Source: Bacteroidales bacterium (GTDB taxonomy: Bacteria; Bacteroidota; Bacteroidia; Bacteroidales; JAADJA01). Taken from it: 5,856 bases of DNA. Every line of letters starts with the position of its first letter. Within the stretch, counting starts at the first letter, position 1. Position numbers and translations under genes: made by a program. A model generated the notes under the pieces. That model did no database searches. It was not told the origin of the DNA and worked only from the letters and a program-made list of their open reading frames with translations. The DNA is taken from NCBI GenBank assembly GCA_029934735.1, contig JAOZLR010000174.1:1-5856 (forward strand), written 5' to 3'. Of this stretch, positions 1 to 5,181 are shown in pieces.

Positions 1-37
1 TAAAAATTAAATAGTTTTAATTATTAGGGACAACCCA

Positions 38-87
38 GCCCCGAAGTGGGCGAAACCATTAGCCCGGGGTGAAGTCCCGGGAATGGT
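38..87. repeat. GC-rich double-hairpin, probable dispersed palindromic repeat
   Basis: Two adjacent hairpins can be drawn. The first pairs GCCC (38-41) with GGGC (48-51) around a 6-base loop. The second pairs ACCATT (55-60) with AATGGT (82-87) and CCCGGG (63-68) with CCCGGG (76-81). In it an unpaired AG sits at 61-62 and the loop is GTGAAGT (69-75). The block is far richer in G+C than the surrounding AT-rich DNA. That contrast is typical of short interspersed palindromic repeats seen in Bacteroidota intergenic regions, and the wording of the sequence (CCCCGAAG..., CCCGGGGTGAAG...) resembles such repeats from memory. Only one copy lies in this window, so its repeat status is inference. A structured RNA leader is an alternative, but its distance of more than 200 bases from the candidate promoter makes it less likely to act on atpD. 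Confidence 0.5.
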
Positions 88-103
88 GACGAACAGCAAG
101 TTA

Positions 104-154
104 GCGTTCCATGTAAGAAAGCTAAATTGAAAATAAAAAAATAATATGGAACGC
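104..154. repeat. 9-bp perfect inverted repeat GCGTTCCAT/ATGGAACGC
   Basis: GCGTTCCAT at 104-112 is exactly complementary to ATGGAACGC at 146-154, with 33 bases between. The left arm overlaps a competing 5-bp stem, TTAGC (101-105) with GCTAA (121-125), so the two foldings are mutually exclusive. It follows directly on the GC-rich repeat and may be part of the same element. The function is unknown. Confidence 0.5.
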
Positions 155-160
155 AATTTA

Positions 161-178
161 ATAATATCCCGATATTAT
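161..178. repeat. Perfect 8-bp dyad ATAATATC-CC-GATATTAT
   Basis: ATAATATC (161-168) and GATATTAT (171-178) are exact reverse complements separated by two bases. The loop is too short for a stable RNA hairpin, so if it is functional it would more likely be a symmetric protein-binding site. A second small dyad, CACTA-AA-TAGTG, follows at 186-197. In AT-rich DNA such dyads also arise by chance, so no function is assigned. Confidence 0.35.
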
Positions 179-306
179 GGACAGGCACTAAATAGTGTTT
201 CATAGAAAATTTCCTGGTTCTAATGAATTTTGTACCTGGTAAATTTAAAAATTGTAGATTTATGAAGGAAATTCATTATGAAATGGTTCAGTTTTGAAAA
301 TAATAT

Positions 307-314
307 TAAATTTG
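307..314 (+). promoter_or_regulatory. Candidate Bacteroidota -7 promoter element for atpD
   Basis: TAAATTTG at 307-314 matches the TAnnTTTG -7 consensus known for the primary sigma factor of Bacteroidota. It lies 34 bases before the atpD start. A TTTG at 293-296 is too close (10 bases) to serve as the usual -33 box, and no good TTTG stands at the expected 19-21 base spacing, so the -33 half is weak. Transcription would start at roughly 320, giving a leader of about 30 bases. No Shine-Dalgarno sequence precedes the ATG, as is common in this phylum. Confidence 0.35.
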
Positions 315-348
315 TGTGTTCAGAAACGAAATATAATATTTTAGTTAA

Positions 349-1857
349 ATGGCAAAAAACATCGGAATCATTTCTCAGATCATCGGTCCAGTTATTGATG
401 TAAGTTTTGAAGGTGAGGGATCTTCCCTTCCGGAACTAATGGAAGCCCTGCTTATTAAAAGACCGGACGGTTCAGATATTGTAGTTGAATGTCAACAGCA
501 TATTGGTGAAAATACAGTTCGGACCATTGCAATGGATACAACAGACGGCCTTCAGCGCGGAACAAAGGTAGAATCAACCGGCAATCCAATTATGATGCCT
601 GTTGGTGAACAAATCCGCGGACGTTTAATGAACGTTATTGGTGAGCCTATAGATGGAATTGGACCTTTAGATAAAACAAAAGGTTACCCAATTCATGCTG
701 ATCCTCCTAAATTTGAAAACCTGACAACAGAAAAAGAAATACTTTTCACAGGAATCAAGGTTATCGACCTGATTGAACCTTATTCAAAAGGGGGTAAAAT
801 TGGATTATTCGGTGGTGCTGGTGTGGGAAAAACAGTTGTTATCCTTGAACTAATCAATAATGTTGCTAAAACATATACCGGATTGTCAGTTTTTGCCGGT
901 GTAGGCGAACGTACAAGGGAAGGGAATGACCTGCTGCGTGAGATGCTCGAAGCGGGTGTTGTAGATTATGGGGAAGCTTTTTTGAAAGAAATGGAAAAAG
1001 GCAATTGGGACTTAAGTGTAATTGATCATGAAAAACTAAAAACATCCAAGCTTGCACTGGTATTCGGTCAAATGAACGAACCTCCCGGTGCCCGTGCCAG
1101 GGTTGCCCTCTCAGGCCTTTCCATTGCAGAATATTTCAGAGATGGTGAAGGGGATGGTAAAGGGAAGGATATTCTTTTCTTTATGGACAATATTTTCAGG
1201 TTTACGCAGGCAGGATCTGAAGTTTCAGCACTTCTTGGTCGCATGCCTTCAGCTGTGGGTTACCAGCCTACGCTTGCATCTGAGATGGGTGAATTACAAG
1301 AAAGGATCGCTTCCACAAAACATGGTTCCATTACTTCAGTACAAGCAATTTATGTGCCGGCTGATGACCTTACAGACCCGGCTCCGGCCACAACCTTTGC
1401 TCACCTGGATGCCACAACCGTATTAAGTCGTAAGATCTCTGAACTGGGTATCTATCCCGCTGTTGACCCACTTGAATCAACCTCCCGTATTCTTGCACCT
1501 GATATCGTGGGAGATGATCATTATGAAACAGCTCAAAGGGTTATAGAGATACTGCAAAGAAACAAAGAACTGGCAGATATCATTGCAATTTTGGGAATGG
1601 ATGAGCTTTCTGAAGAGGACAGGCTTGTTGTTCAAAGGGCAAGAAGGGTGCAACGTTTCTTATCTCAACCATTTCATGTAGCTGAACAGTTTACAGGTGT
1701 TCCCGGTAAATGGGTGGCTATTGAAGATACCATTAAAGGCTTTAAAATGATCCTCGATGGAGAGGTGGATGAATATCCTGAGGGTGCATTTCATATGGTG
1801 GGAACTATAGAAGAAGCCATTGAGAAAGGAAAGAAAATGCTGGCTGAAGTTGAATAA
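349..1857 (+). CDS. atpD: F0F1 ATP synthase subunit beta
   Basis: This is the catalytic beta subunit of F1. It makes ATP from ADP and phosphate on the cytoplasmic face of the inner membrane, driven by rotation of the central stalk. All the defining parts are visible in the 502 residues: an N-terminal beta-barrel domain (about 1-80); the P-loop GGAGVGKT at 155-162 with Lys161 and Thr162; the catalytic glutamate in GERTREGNDL (Glu187); a Walker B strand ending at Asp280; and the DELSEED lever at 418-424. The protein is about 40 residues longer than the E. coli form (460). Much of the extra length lies after the GERTREGND motif, at about 201-233, which from memory is a feature of Bacteroidota beta subunits. 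The ATG at 349 gives the usual N-terminus (MAKNIG then IIGPVIDV). It is the first gene of a pair with atpC. The other ATP synthase genes are not within the 1.5-4 kb visible downstream. Confidence 0.98.
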   Translation: MAKNIGIISQIIGPVIDVSFEGEGSSLPELMEALLIKRPDGSDIVVECQQHIGENTVRTIAMDTTDGLQRGTKVESTGNPIMMPVGEQIRGRLMNVIGEPIDGIGPLDKTKGYPIHADPPKFENLTTEKEILFTGIKVIDLIEPYSKGGKIGLFGGAGVGKTVVILELINNVAKTYTGLSVFAGVGERTREGNDLLREMLEAGVVDYGEAFLKEMEKGNWDLSVIDHEKLKTSKLALVFGQMNEPPGARARVALSGLSIAEYFRDGEGDGKGKDILFFMDNIFRFTQAGSEVSALLGRMPSAVGYQPTLASEMGELQERIASTKHGSITSVQAIYVPADDLTDPAPATTFAHLDATTVLSRKISELGIYPAVDPLESTSRILAPDIVGDDHYETAQRVIEILQRNKELADIIAILGMDELSEEDRLVVQRARRVQRFLSQPFHVAEQFTGVPGKWVAIEDTIKGFKMILDGEVDEYPEGAFHMVGTIEEAIEKGKKMLAEVE

Positions 1858-1867
1858 ATATTTTAAT

Positions 1868-1904
1868 AAAAACCTCTGTTCTTAGCTCAGTAAAAGGGTT
1901 TTTT
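1868..1904 (+). terminator. Terminator-like hairpin between atpD and atpC
   Basis: AAAAACCT (1868-1875) can pair with GGGTTTTT (1896-1903), the last pair being G-T, and the descending arm runs into six T residues (1899-1904). An inner CTG/CAG pairing (1876-1878 with 1888-1890) would shorten the loop. The stem is rich in A-T pairs, so it is a weak, leaky terminator at best. It sits between the two genes, where partial termination could lower epsilon output relative to beta, matching the 3:1 stoichiometry of F1. That role is inference. Confidence 0.3.
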
Positions 1905-1916
1905 AAACTGTTGGAT

Positions 1917-2159
1917 ATGTATCTTGAAATTATCACACCCGAAGAAAAGGTGTTTTCAGGCGAAATAAAATTGATCCGGGTACCTGGTACTAAAGGATCA
2001 TTTGAGATCCTTAAAAATCATGCACCCATTATATCAACACTTGAAAAAGGAGATATTAAAATAATTTCTTCCACTGATAAAGAAGAGCATTTTAAAATTA
2101 ACGGAGGGCTCATTGAGGCCAGTGATAATAAAATTATTGTTCTTGGGGAATTCATTTAA
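1917..2159 (+). CDS. atpC: F0F1 ATP synthase subunit epsilon (short form)
   Basis: This is the epsilon subunit of F1, part of the rotating central stalk with gamma. The 80 residues cover only the N-terminal beta-sandwich domain. It starts with the family-typical LEIITPEEKVFSGE, followed by the N-H-A-P segment at about 34-37 and GGLIEASDNKIIVL near the end. It stops where the two-helix C-terminal domain of the 130-140 residue E. coli-type protein would begin. This short form is usual for Bacteroidota and means that inhibition by an extended C-terminal helix is not available. I prefer ATG at 1917 over the in-frame TTG at 1911, because it places LEIITP at the normal distance from Met and TTG starts are uncommon in this phylum. 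No clear ribosome binding site distinguishes the two. It lies 59 bases after atpD and is probably co-transcribed with it. Confidence 0.93.
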   Translation: MYLEIITPEEKVFSGEIKLIRVPGTKGSFEILKNHAPIISTLEKGDIKIISSTDKEEHFKINGGLIEASDNKIIVLGEFI

Positions 2160-2200
2160 GCATTTTCTCTTCCCTGTTGTACCATAGCTTATTAAGGAAC

Positions 2201-2223
2201 AATATTTATACCCAAAAAATATT
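2201..2223. repeat. AT-rich 7-bp dyad between atpC and the hydrolase gene
   Basis: AATATTT (2201-2207) and AAATATT (2217-2223) are exact reverse complements around a 9-base spacer. It lies in the 96-base gap between atpC and the hydrolase gene. It is too AT-rich and lacks a following T-run for a standard intrinsic terminator. It could be a weak end of the atpDC transcript or an operator for the next gene. I found no TAnnTTTG promoter in this gap. Confidence 0.25.
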
Positions 2224-2255
2224 CGGAATGTCCCCGGAGTTTAACAAGCTTTAAT

Positions 2256-2981
2256 ATGAAATATAAAATTCTCCTTGTTTTTCTAACAATGCCATTATTT
2301 GCCATTGGGCAAACACAAGTTCACTTTTATTCAGAAGACAGCCTGAAAATTACAGCTGATTTTTATCAGGCCGACCCCTTCTCTCCCTATGTTGTTTTTA
2401 TGCATCAGGCAGGCTCCTCAAGAGGCGAATATAATGAAATTGCGCCAAGATTCACCATGATGAAGTATAACGGATTGGCTGTTGATTTACGATCAGGTAA
2501 AGAAATTAACTTTATTCAAAATGAAACCGTAGCAAGAGCAAAGGAAATGAATCTTCCCCATTCCATGGCTGACGCAGAGAAAGATGTGATTGCTGCTGTT
2601 GAGTATGCCTATAAAACCAGTGGCAAACCGGTTATTCTTTTTGGCAGCTCCTATTCTGCAACACTGGCATTGGAAGTAGCAAAAGACAATCCAAAAGTAA
2701 GTGCAGTTGTAGCTTTTAGCCCGGGTGAATATTTCAGTAGTCATTCGGTCAAAAATAGTATTTCAGGCCTGAGTAAACCTTACTTTGTTTCGGGTGCAAT
2801 CAAAGAAAAACCCTACATTGAAGAGCTAATGATTAATACCATTTCTCCAAAAGGGATCCTGTTCTTTCCTGAAGAAGGAAAGGGAGTGCATGGTGCCAGC
2901 AATCTCTGGAAAAGTTCTCCGGATGCTTCTGAATACTGGCTTGCCATAATTGTCTTTTTCAGATCCCTGGAGAATTATTAA
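2256..2981 (+). CDS. Exported alpha/beta-hydrolase-like protein
   Basis: This 241-residue protein has an N-terminal signal peptide (a basic MKYK start, then a hydrophobic run to about residue 18, with likely cleavage near Ala16-Gly18/Gln19). It is therefore predicted to enter the periplasm. The rest fits a small alpha/beta hydrolase of the dienelactone hydrolase/BAAT type. A hydrophobic strand leads into H50-Q-A-G-S-S (oxyanion-hole loop), and V126-I-L-F-G-S-S-Y-S places the nucleophile at Ser132. His212 in GVHGAS is the probable catalytic histidine. The nucleophile elbow reads GSSYS, with Ser134 where the GxSxG consensus has Gly. The acid residue is not obvious: the usual Asp position after the strand PYFVSG shows Glu184 as the best candidate. 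The substrate cannot be told from sequence; esterase or peptidase-like activity is possible. The ATG at 2256 is the only start that keeps the whole signal peptide. The gene follows atpC by 96 bases on the same strand, with no functional tie evident. Confidence 0.8.
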   Translation: MKYKILLVFLTMPLFAIGQTQVHFYSEDSLKITADFYQADPFSPYVVFMHQAGSSRGEYNEIAPRFTMMKYNGLAVDLRSGKEINFIQNETVARAKEMNLPHSMADAEKDVIAAVEYAYKTSGKPVILFGSSYSATLALEVAKDNPKVSAVVAFSPGEYFSSHSVKNSISGLSKPYFVSGAIKEKPYIEELMINTISPKGILFFPEEGKGVHGASNLWKSSPDASEYWLAIIVFFRSLENY

Positions 2982-2991
2982 TGTCCATTTT

Positions 2992-3037
2992 AAATTCCCG
3001 TTTCCCGGGTGAATTTACAAAAAGTATTCATTTTTGT
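2992..3037 (+). terminator. Tandem hairpins after the hydrolase gene
   Basis: Eleven bases after the hydrolase stop, AAATT-CCCG (2992-3000) can pair with CGGG-tg-AATTT (3007-3016), leaving a small loop. Directly after it, ACAAAAA (3017-3023) pairs perfectly with TTTTTGT (3031-3037) around GTATTCA. The position and the T-rich second arm suggest transcription termination, but the T-run does not directly follow the GC-containing stem, so it departs from the standard form. Confidence 0.4.
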
Positions 3038-3123
3038 TTAAATAGTTAATCATTTAGGCTCTTATCAGTAATATTCGTGTATTTTTTGGCAGAAAATTAT
3101 AAATAATAAAAAGTAAATAACAA

Positions 3124-3159
3124 ACCTGCCTTCGCCGAAGCGGCTACGCGCAGGCAGGT
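3124..3159. repeat. GC-rich palindrome ACCTGCC...GGCAGGT
   Basis: ACCTGCC (3124-3130) is an exact reverse complement of GGCAGGT (3153-3159), and T3131 pairs with A3152. The inner 20 bases hold further self-complementarity: CTTCG-C-CGAAG (3130-3140) overlapping GCCG-AAG-CGGC (3134-3144). The block stands out sharply from AT-rich flanks. Palindromes with CCTGCC...GGCAGG ends and an inner CGCGTAGCCGCTTCGG-like core are, from memory, common dispersed repeats in Bacteroidota. Only one copy is in this window, so the dispersed nature is not shown here. Confidence 0.6.
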
Positions 3160-3160
3160 A

Positions 3161-3262
3161 AATTCCAAAACTCAAATAGCAATATTCAAAATTTGGAAAT
3201 GTTTAGAATTTGGAAATTTGAAATTGTGATTTGTTTGATTTTTGTTGCTTGATTATTGAAAT
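3161..3262. repeat. AT-rich degenerate inverted/direct repeat tract
   Basis: TTCCAAA at 3163-3169 is complementary to TTTGGAA at both 3192-3198 and 3209-3215, and AGCAA (3178-3182) to TTGCT (3245-3249). AATTTGGAAAT also recurs directly at 3190-3200 and 3207-3217, a 17-base period. The tract is a string of variants of ATTCCAAA on the left and TTTGGAAAT or TTTGAAATT on the right, giving a long imperfect foldback. It abuts the GC-rich palindrome, so the two probably form one composite intergenic element. Non-coding AATTCCAAA-type foldbacks of this kind are familiar in Bacteroidota genomes from memory; no function is known to me. Confidence 0.5.
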
Positions 3263-3364
3263 TTCTGGCTTGTCCAGGTTAGGAAGTAACAGATCTGTAA
3301 TGGTTGAGAAAATTGTAGTATAAAAATCATTTCTACCTGAAAAATCACTCATTTTTTATCATAA

Positions 3365-3410
3365 GGAATCACTAAACATGGGAAATACAAGTCAATAGTT
3401 TTATGATTCC
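3365..3410 (-). terminator. Possible terminator hairpin for the oxidoreductase gene
   Basis: GGAATCA (3365-3371) pairs perfectly with TGATTCC (3404-3410). TAAAC (3373-3377) can add five pairs with 3398-3403 if single bases bulge, leaving a loop of about 20 bases. It lies about 27 bases beyond the minus-strand oxidoreductase stop. In the minus direction it is followed by mixed AT sequence rather than a clean T-run, so termination is only a possibility. Confidence 0.3.
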
Positions 3411-3437
3411 CCAAACAATAGTTCGTCAAGCTTTTTC

Positions 3438-4802
3438 CTAAAGGGAATCCTGATTTTCTGATTTATACTGAATATCCTGAGGTAATTTTTCACTTATTGC
3501 AGCCTGTGCTGCAACCTGTCCTGCAGCTTCACCCATTGCAACAGCATTCCCGGTTACACGATAACTTGCATGGGCAAAAAAATCGCCGCTTATGCATCGT
3601 CCTGCCATCATTAGGCCGTCAACATCTTTAGCTATTAACGAACGTAAGGGAATATCATATGCTTGTGATTTGAATCCAATCTTTTCAATTGACTTGTGTT
3701 TTGAAGGATCTAAAGAGTGTACATCAACGCCAAATGTTGTACGACAAACGGCATCATCAAAGCGTGCCCCACTTATCAGATCGTCTTTTGTAATTGTATA
3801 TTTACCATGAATACGCCTGCTTTCACGGATTCCTATCTGGTCTGCCGTTGCTACAAGACGAATATTTTTCCATATACCACCTAAACTGCGCAAAGCATCT
3901 ATTTGTTTGTTGAGCTCTAAACGAGCCCTAATCGTTGCATATGTAATTTCCTGGACATCTGTACTACTGACTTTATACTCATGATTAGACATTAGAGAGA
4001 AAAAATCATCCCGAATAGCAAATAATGATGGTTTTTCGTAAGAACAGTTAGCGCCACCTTTCCGAATTTCAGCTAATAAATTTTCTTTAGGTTCTGCCCA
4101 CGAAAGACCGGGCATGGAAACCATTCTATATTCTTTCATGTCTTTTAAGTGAATTCCTGTAATCAATGCATTTAACGACATAGGTTGTGTTAGTCCACCG
4201 TCAGGATGCCCCAAATCAAAACCACATCCTGCTAAGGCTGCCAGATCACCGTTTCCTGTGGCATCAATAAAAACTTTTGCCTGCCAGGCCTGGCGTCCGT
4301 TACTATTCTCGGTGATAATCGTTGTAAGTTGCCCTTCCTCTGTTCCTGCTCCCACTATCCGGGTGTGATAAAGGGGTATAACTCCTGATTCCTTACAAAA
4401 TTTTTCAAGCCAGAGTTTGGTTATTTCAACATCTAAAAAACGTGACTCTGTTATGCCGGCATATTTTTGCACATTTAAAAGCTCTTGCATTATGCCTCCT
4501 TTATTCTTATAATCTATAAAGTTTGTCATCAATCCTGCTGTCCAAACACCGCCAAGGTAACCCTGCAACTCAATCAGCCTGACTTTAGCCCCAGATCTCG
4601 CTGCTGAAACTGCAGCGGCAAATCCGGCAGGTCCCCCACCACATACAATAACATCAGTTTTATCAACTAAAGGAATTGATTTTTCTGATTCTAAGAAAGT
4701 ATTATTTCTCACATTAAGTCCATCCTTACAAGATCCCATCAGGGCTAATGGTGCCAGAGAAGTTAATACCCCGGTCTGAATAAATTTTCTACGGTTCAGC
4801 AT
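3438..4802 (-). CDS. Tat-exported FAD-dependent oxidoreductase
   Basis: This is a 454-residue flavoprotein of the FAD-dependent oxidoreductase family common in Bacteroidota (the Pfam FAD_oxidored type, often found near polysaccharide-degradation genes). The N-terminus carries a twin-arginine signal: N-R4-R5-K-F-I followed by a hydrophobic stretch to residue 22. This means export after folding with cofactor. Cys25 in L-M-G-S-C could be a poor lipobox, giving a lipoprotein. The dinucleotide-binding fold starts with VIVCGGGPAG (G55-x-G57-x-x-G60) and ends its second strand at Glu78, a usual ribose-contacting position. The C-terminal FAD-binding signature reads GRCISGDFFAHASYR (401-415), then GEAAG (424-428). 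IDATGNGD at mid-protein is the other typical FAD-contacting loop. The substrate is unknown. The start at 4802 is chosen because it supplies the complete Tat signal. It is transcribed alone, divergently from the open frame beginning at 4846 and converging on the hydrolase gene. Confidence 0.87.
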   Translation of the reverse strand: MLNRRKFIQTGVLTSLAPLALMGSCKDGLNVRNNTFLESEKSIPLVDKTDVIVCGGGPAGFAAAVSAARSGAKVRLIELQGYLGGVWTAGLMTNFIDYKNKGGIMQELLNVQKYAGITESRFLDVEITKLWLEKFCKESGVIPLYHTRIVGAGTEEGQLTTIITENSNGRQAWQAKVFIDATGNGDLAALAGCGFDLGHPDGGLTQPMSLNALITGIHLKDMKEYRMVSMPGLSWAEPKENLLAEIRKGGANCSYEKPSLFAIRDDFFSLMSNHEYKVSSTDVQEITYATIRARLELNKQIDALRSLGGIWKNIRLVATADQIGIRESRRIHGKYTITKDDLISGARFDDAVCRTTFGVDVHSLDPSKHKSIEKIGFKSQAYDIPLRSLIAKDVDGLMMAGRCISGDFFAHASYRVTGNAVAMGEAAGQVAAQAAISEKLPQDIQYKSENQDSL

Positions 4803-4845
4803 AATTTATATACTTAAATGGTGTGATTTGTAACTAAATTTTTAA

Positions 4846-5181
4846 AAATATCTTACTTATCAATCTGGTAATAAGCATCCTGGTAATATCAAAACAATTA
4901 AAGAGTATTTCCACTTTTTAGAAAAGCAGGACTATCAATTTATAAATACAAACATAGCCAAAATCAGAATACCAAACTATAAAATATTAGGCAAGGGAAG
5001 AGTTTTCTTTCTTCTTAACTACATTGAAACCATTAGGATATGGAAGTTGATTCTTCAAAAAACAGATAAAAGAAAATCTTTTCCCCGGAAATACCGTATA
5101 TTTGATATTCAGAGGATAGTTCTTAGGGCCCTGCCTCTGAAAATTATCGGATTTATGTTTCATGAAAGCTTAAGCATATGA
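4846..5181 (+). pseudogene. Start-less open frame, probable 3' remnant of a gene
   Basis: A stop-free frame of 111 codons runs from after the TAA at 4843 to the TGA at 5179-5181, but holds no ATG or GTG start. Its only ATG is codon 104, and a TTG at codon 68 (5047) would give just 44 residues. The translation looks protein-like: a charged N-terminal part with a YFHFLEKQDYQFI segment (21-33), a hydrophobic helix-like stretch (about 53-70, with FFLLNYIETIRIW), then a very basic tail (KTDKRKSFPRKYR, 72-84) and LPLKIIGFMF (96-105). I do not recognise the family. Its TGA overlaps the ATG of the next gene as ATGA, the arrangement of a translationally coupled pair. I infer a gene that has lost its 5' part, the break lying near the divergent oxidoreductase start. 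A functional short gene using a rare start (ATC 4888 or ATT 4897) is the alternative. Confidence 0.45.

Larger units (their letters stand above)
1..348. other. Gene-free leader region upstream of atpD
   Basis: No open frame of convincing length is present on either strand. The stretch holds a GC-rich double hairpin (38-87), a long-range inverted repeat (104-154), two short perfect dyads (161-178 and 186-197) and a candidate promoter just before atpD; each has its own entry. From about 198 to 300 I see only AT-rich sequence. This includes a direct repeat CCTGGT (near 213 and 235) and an 11-codon ATG frame at 262-297 that I do not consider a gene. No end of an upstream gene is recognisable at the left edge. 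Confidence 0.7.
2982..3437. other. Convergent intergenic region with hairpins and repeats
   Basis: The plus-strand hydrolase gene and the minus-strand oxidoreductase gene converge on this 456-base gap. No coding frame is supported on either strand. It contains two back-to-back hairpins after the hydrolase (2992-3037), a GC-rich palindrome (3124-3159) running into an AT-rich inverted-repeat tract (3161-3262), a perfect ACAGATCTGT palindrome (3289-3298), an AAAAAT/ATTTTT hairpin (3340-3356) and a larger hairpin near the oxidoreductase stop (3365-3410). The region reads as a spacer that has accumulated small repeats. Confidence 0.7.

Noticed and set aside
1..180. End of an insertion sequence
   Set aside because: The hairpins resemble transposon ends only in a general way. 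No transposase fragment, paired terminal repeats or target duplication could be found.
262..297. Eleven-codon ATG frame upstream of atpD as a leader peptide
   Set aside because: It is very short, has no attenuator-like structure after it, and lies upstream of the candidate atpD promoter.
866..1426. Open frames inside atpD on the minus strand (866-1057) and in another plus frame (1088-1426)
   Set aside because: Both lie wholly within the strongly conserved atpD reading frame, and their translations show no recognisable domain. They are shadow frames.
1911..1916. TTG at 1911 as the atpC start
   Set aside because: It adds only Met-Asp before an ATG that gives the family-typical N-terminus, and no ribosome binding site favours it.
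2493..2744. 83-codon minus-strand frame inside the hydrolase gene
   Set aside because: It lies within a well-supported coding sequence with signal peptide and catalytic motifs; the antisense translation has no coherent features.
3124..3262. CRISPR array
   Set aside because: There is one palindrome and a degenerate foldback, with no regularly spaced identical repeats and no cas genes.
3289..3298. Perfect ACAGATCTGT palindrome as an operator
   Set aside because: It is a single 10-base palindrome in a convergent gap with no nearby promoter, so chance is adequate.
3592..3810. 72-codon plus-strand frame inside the oxidoreductase gene
   Set aside because: It is antisense to the C-terminal FAD-binding part of a well-supported gene.
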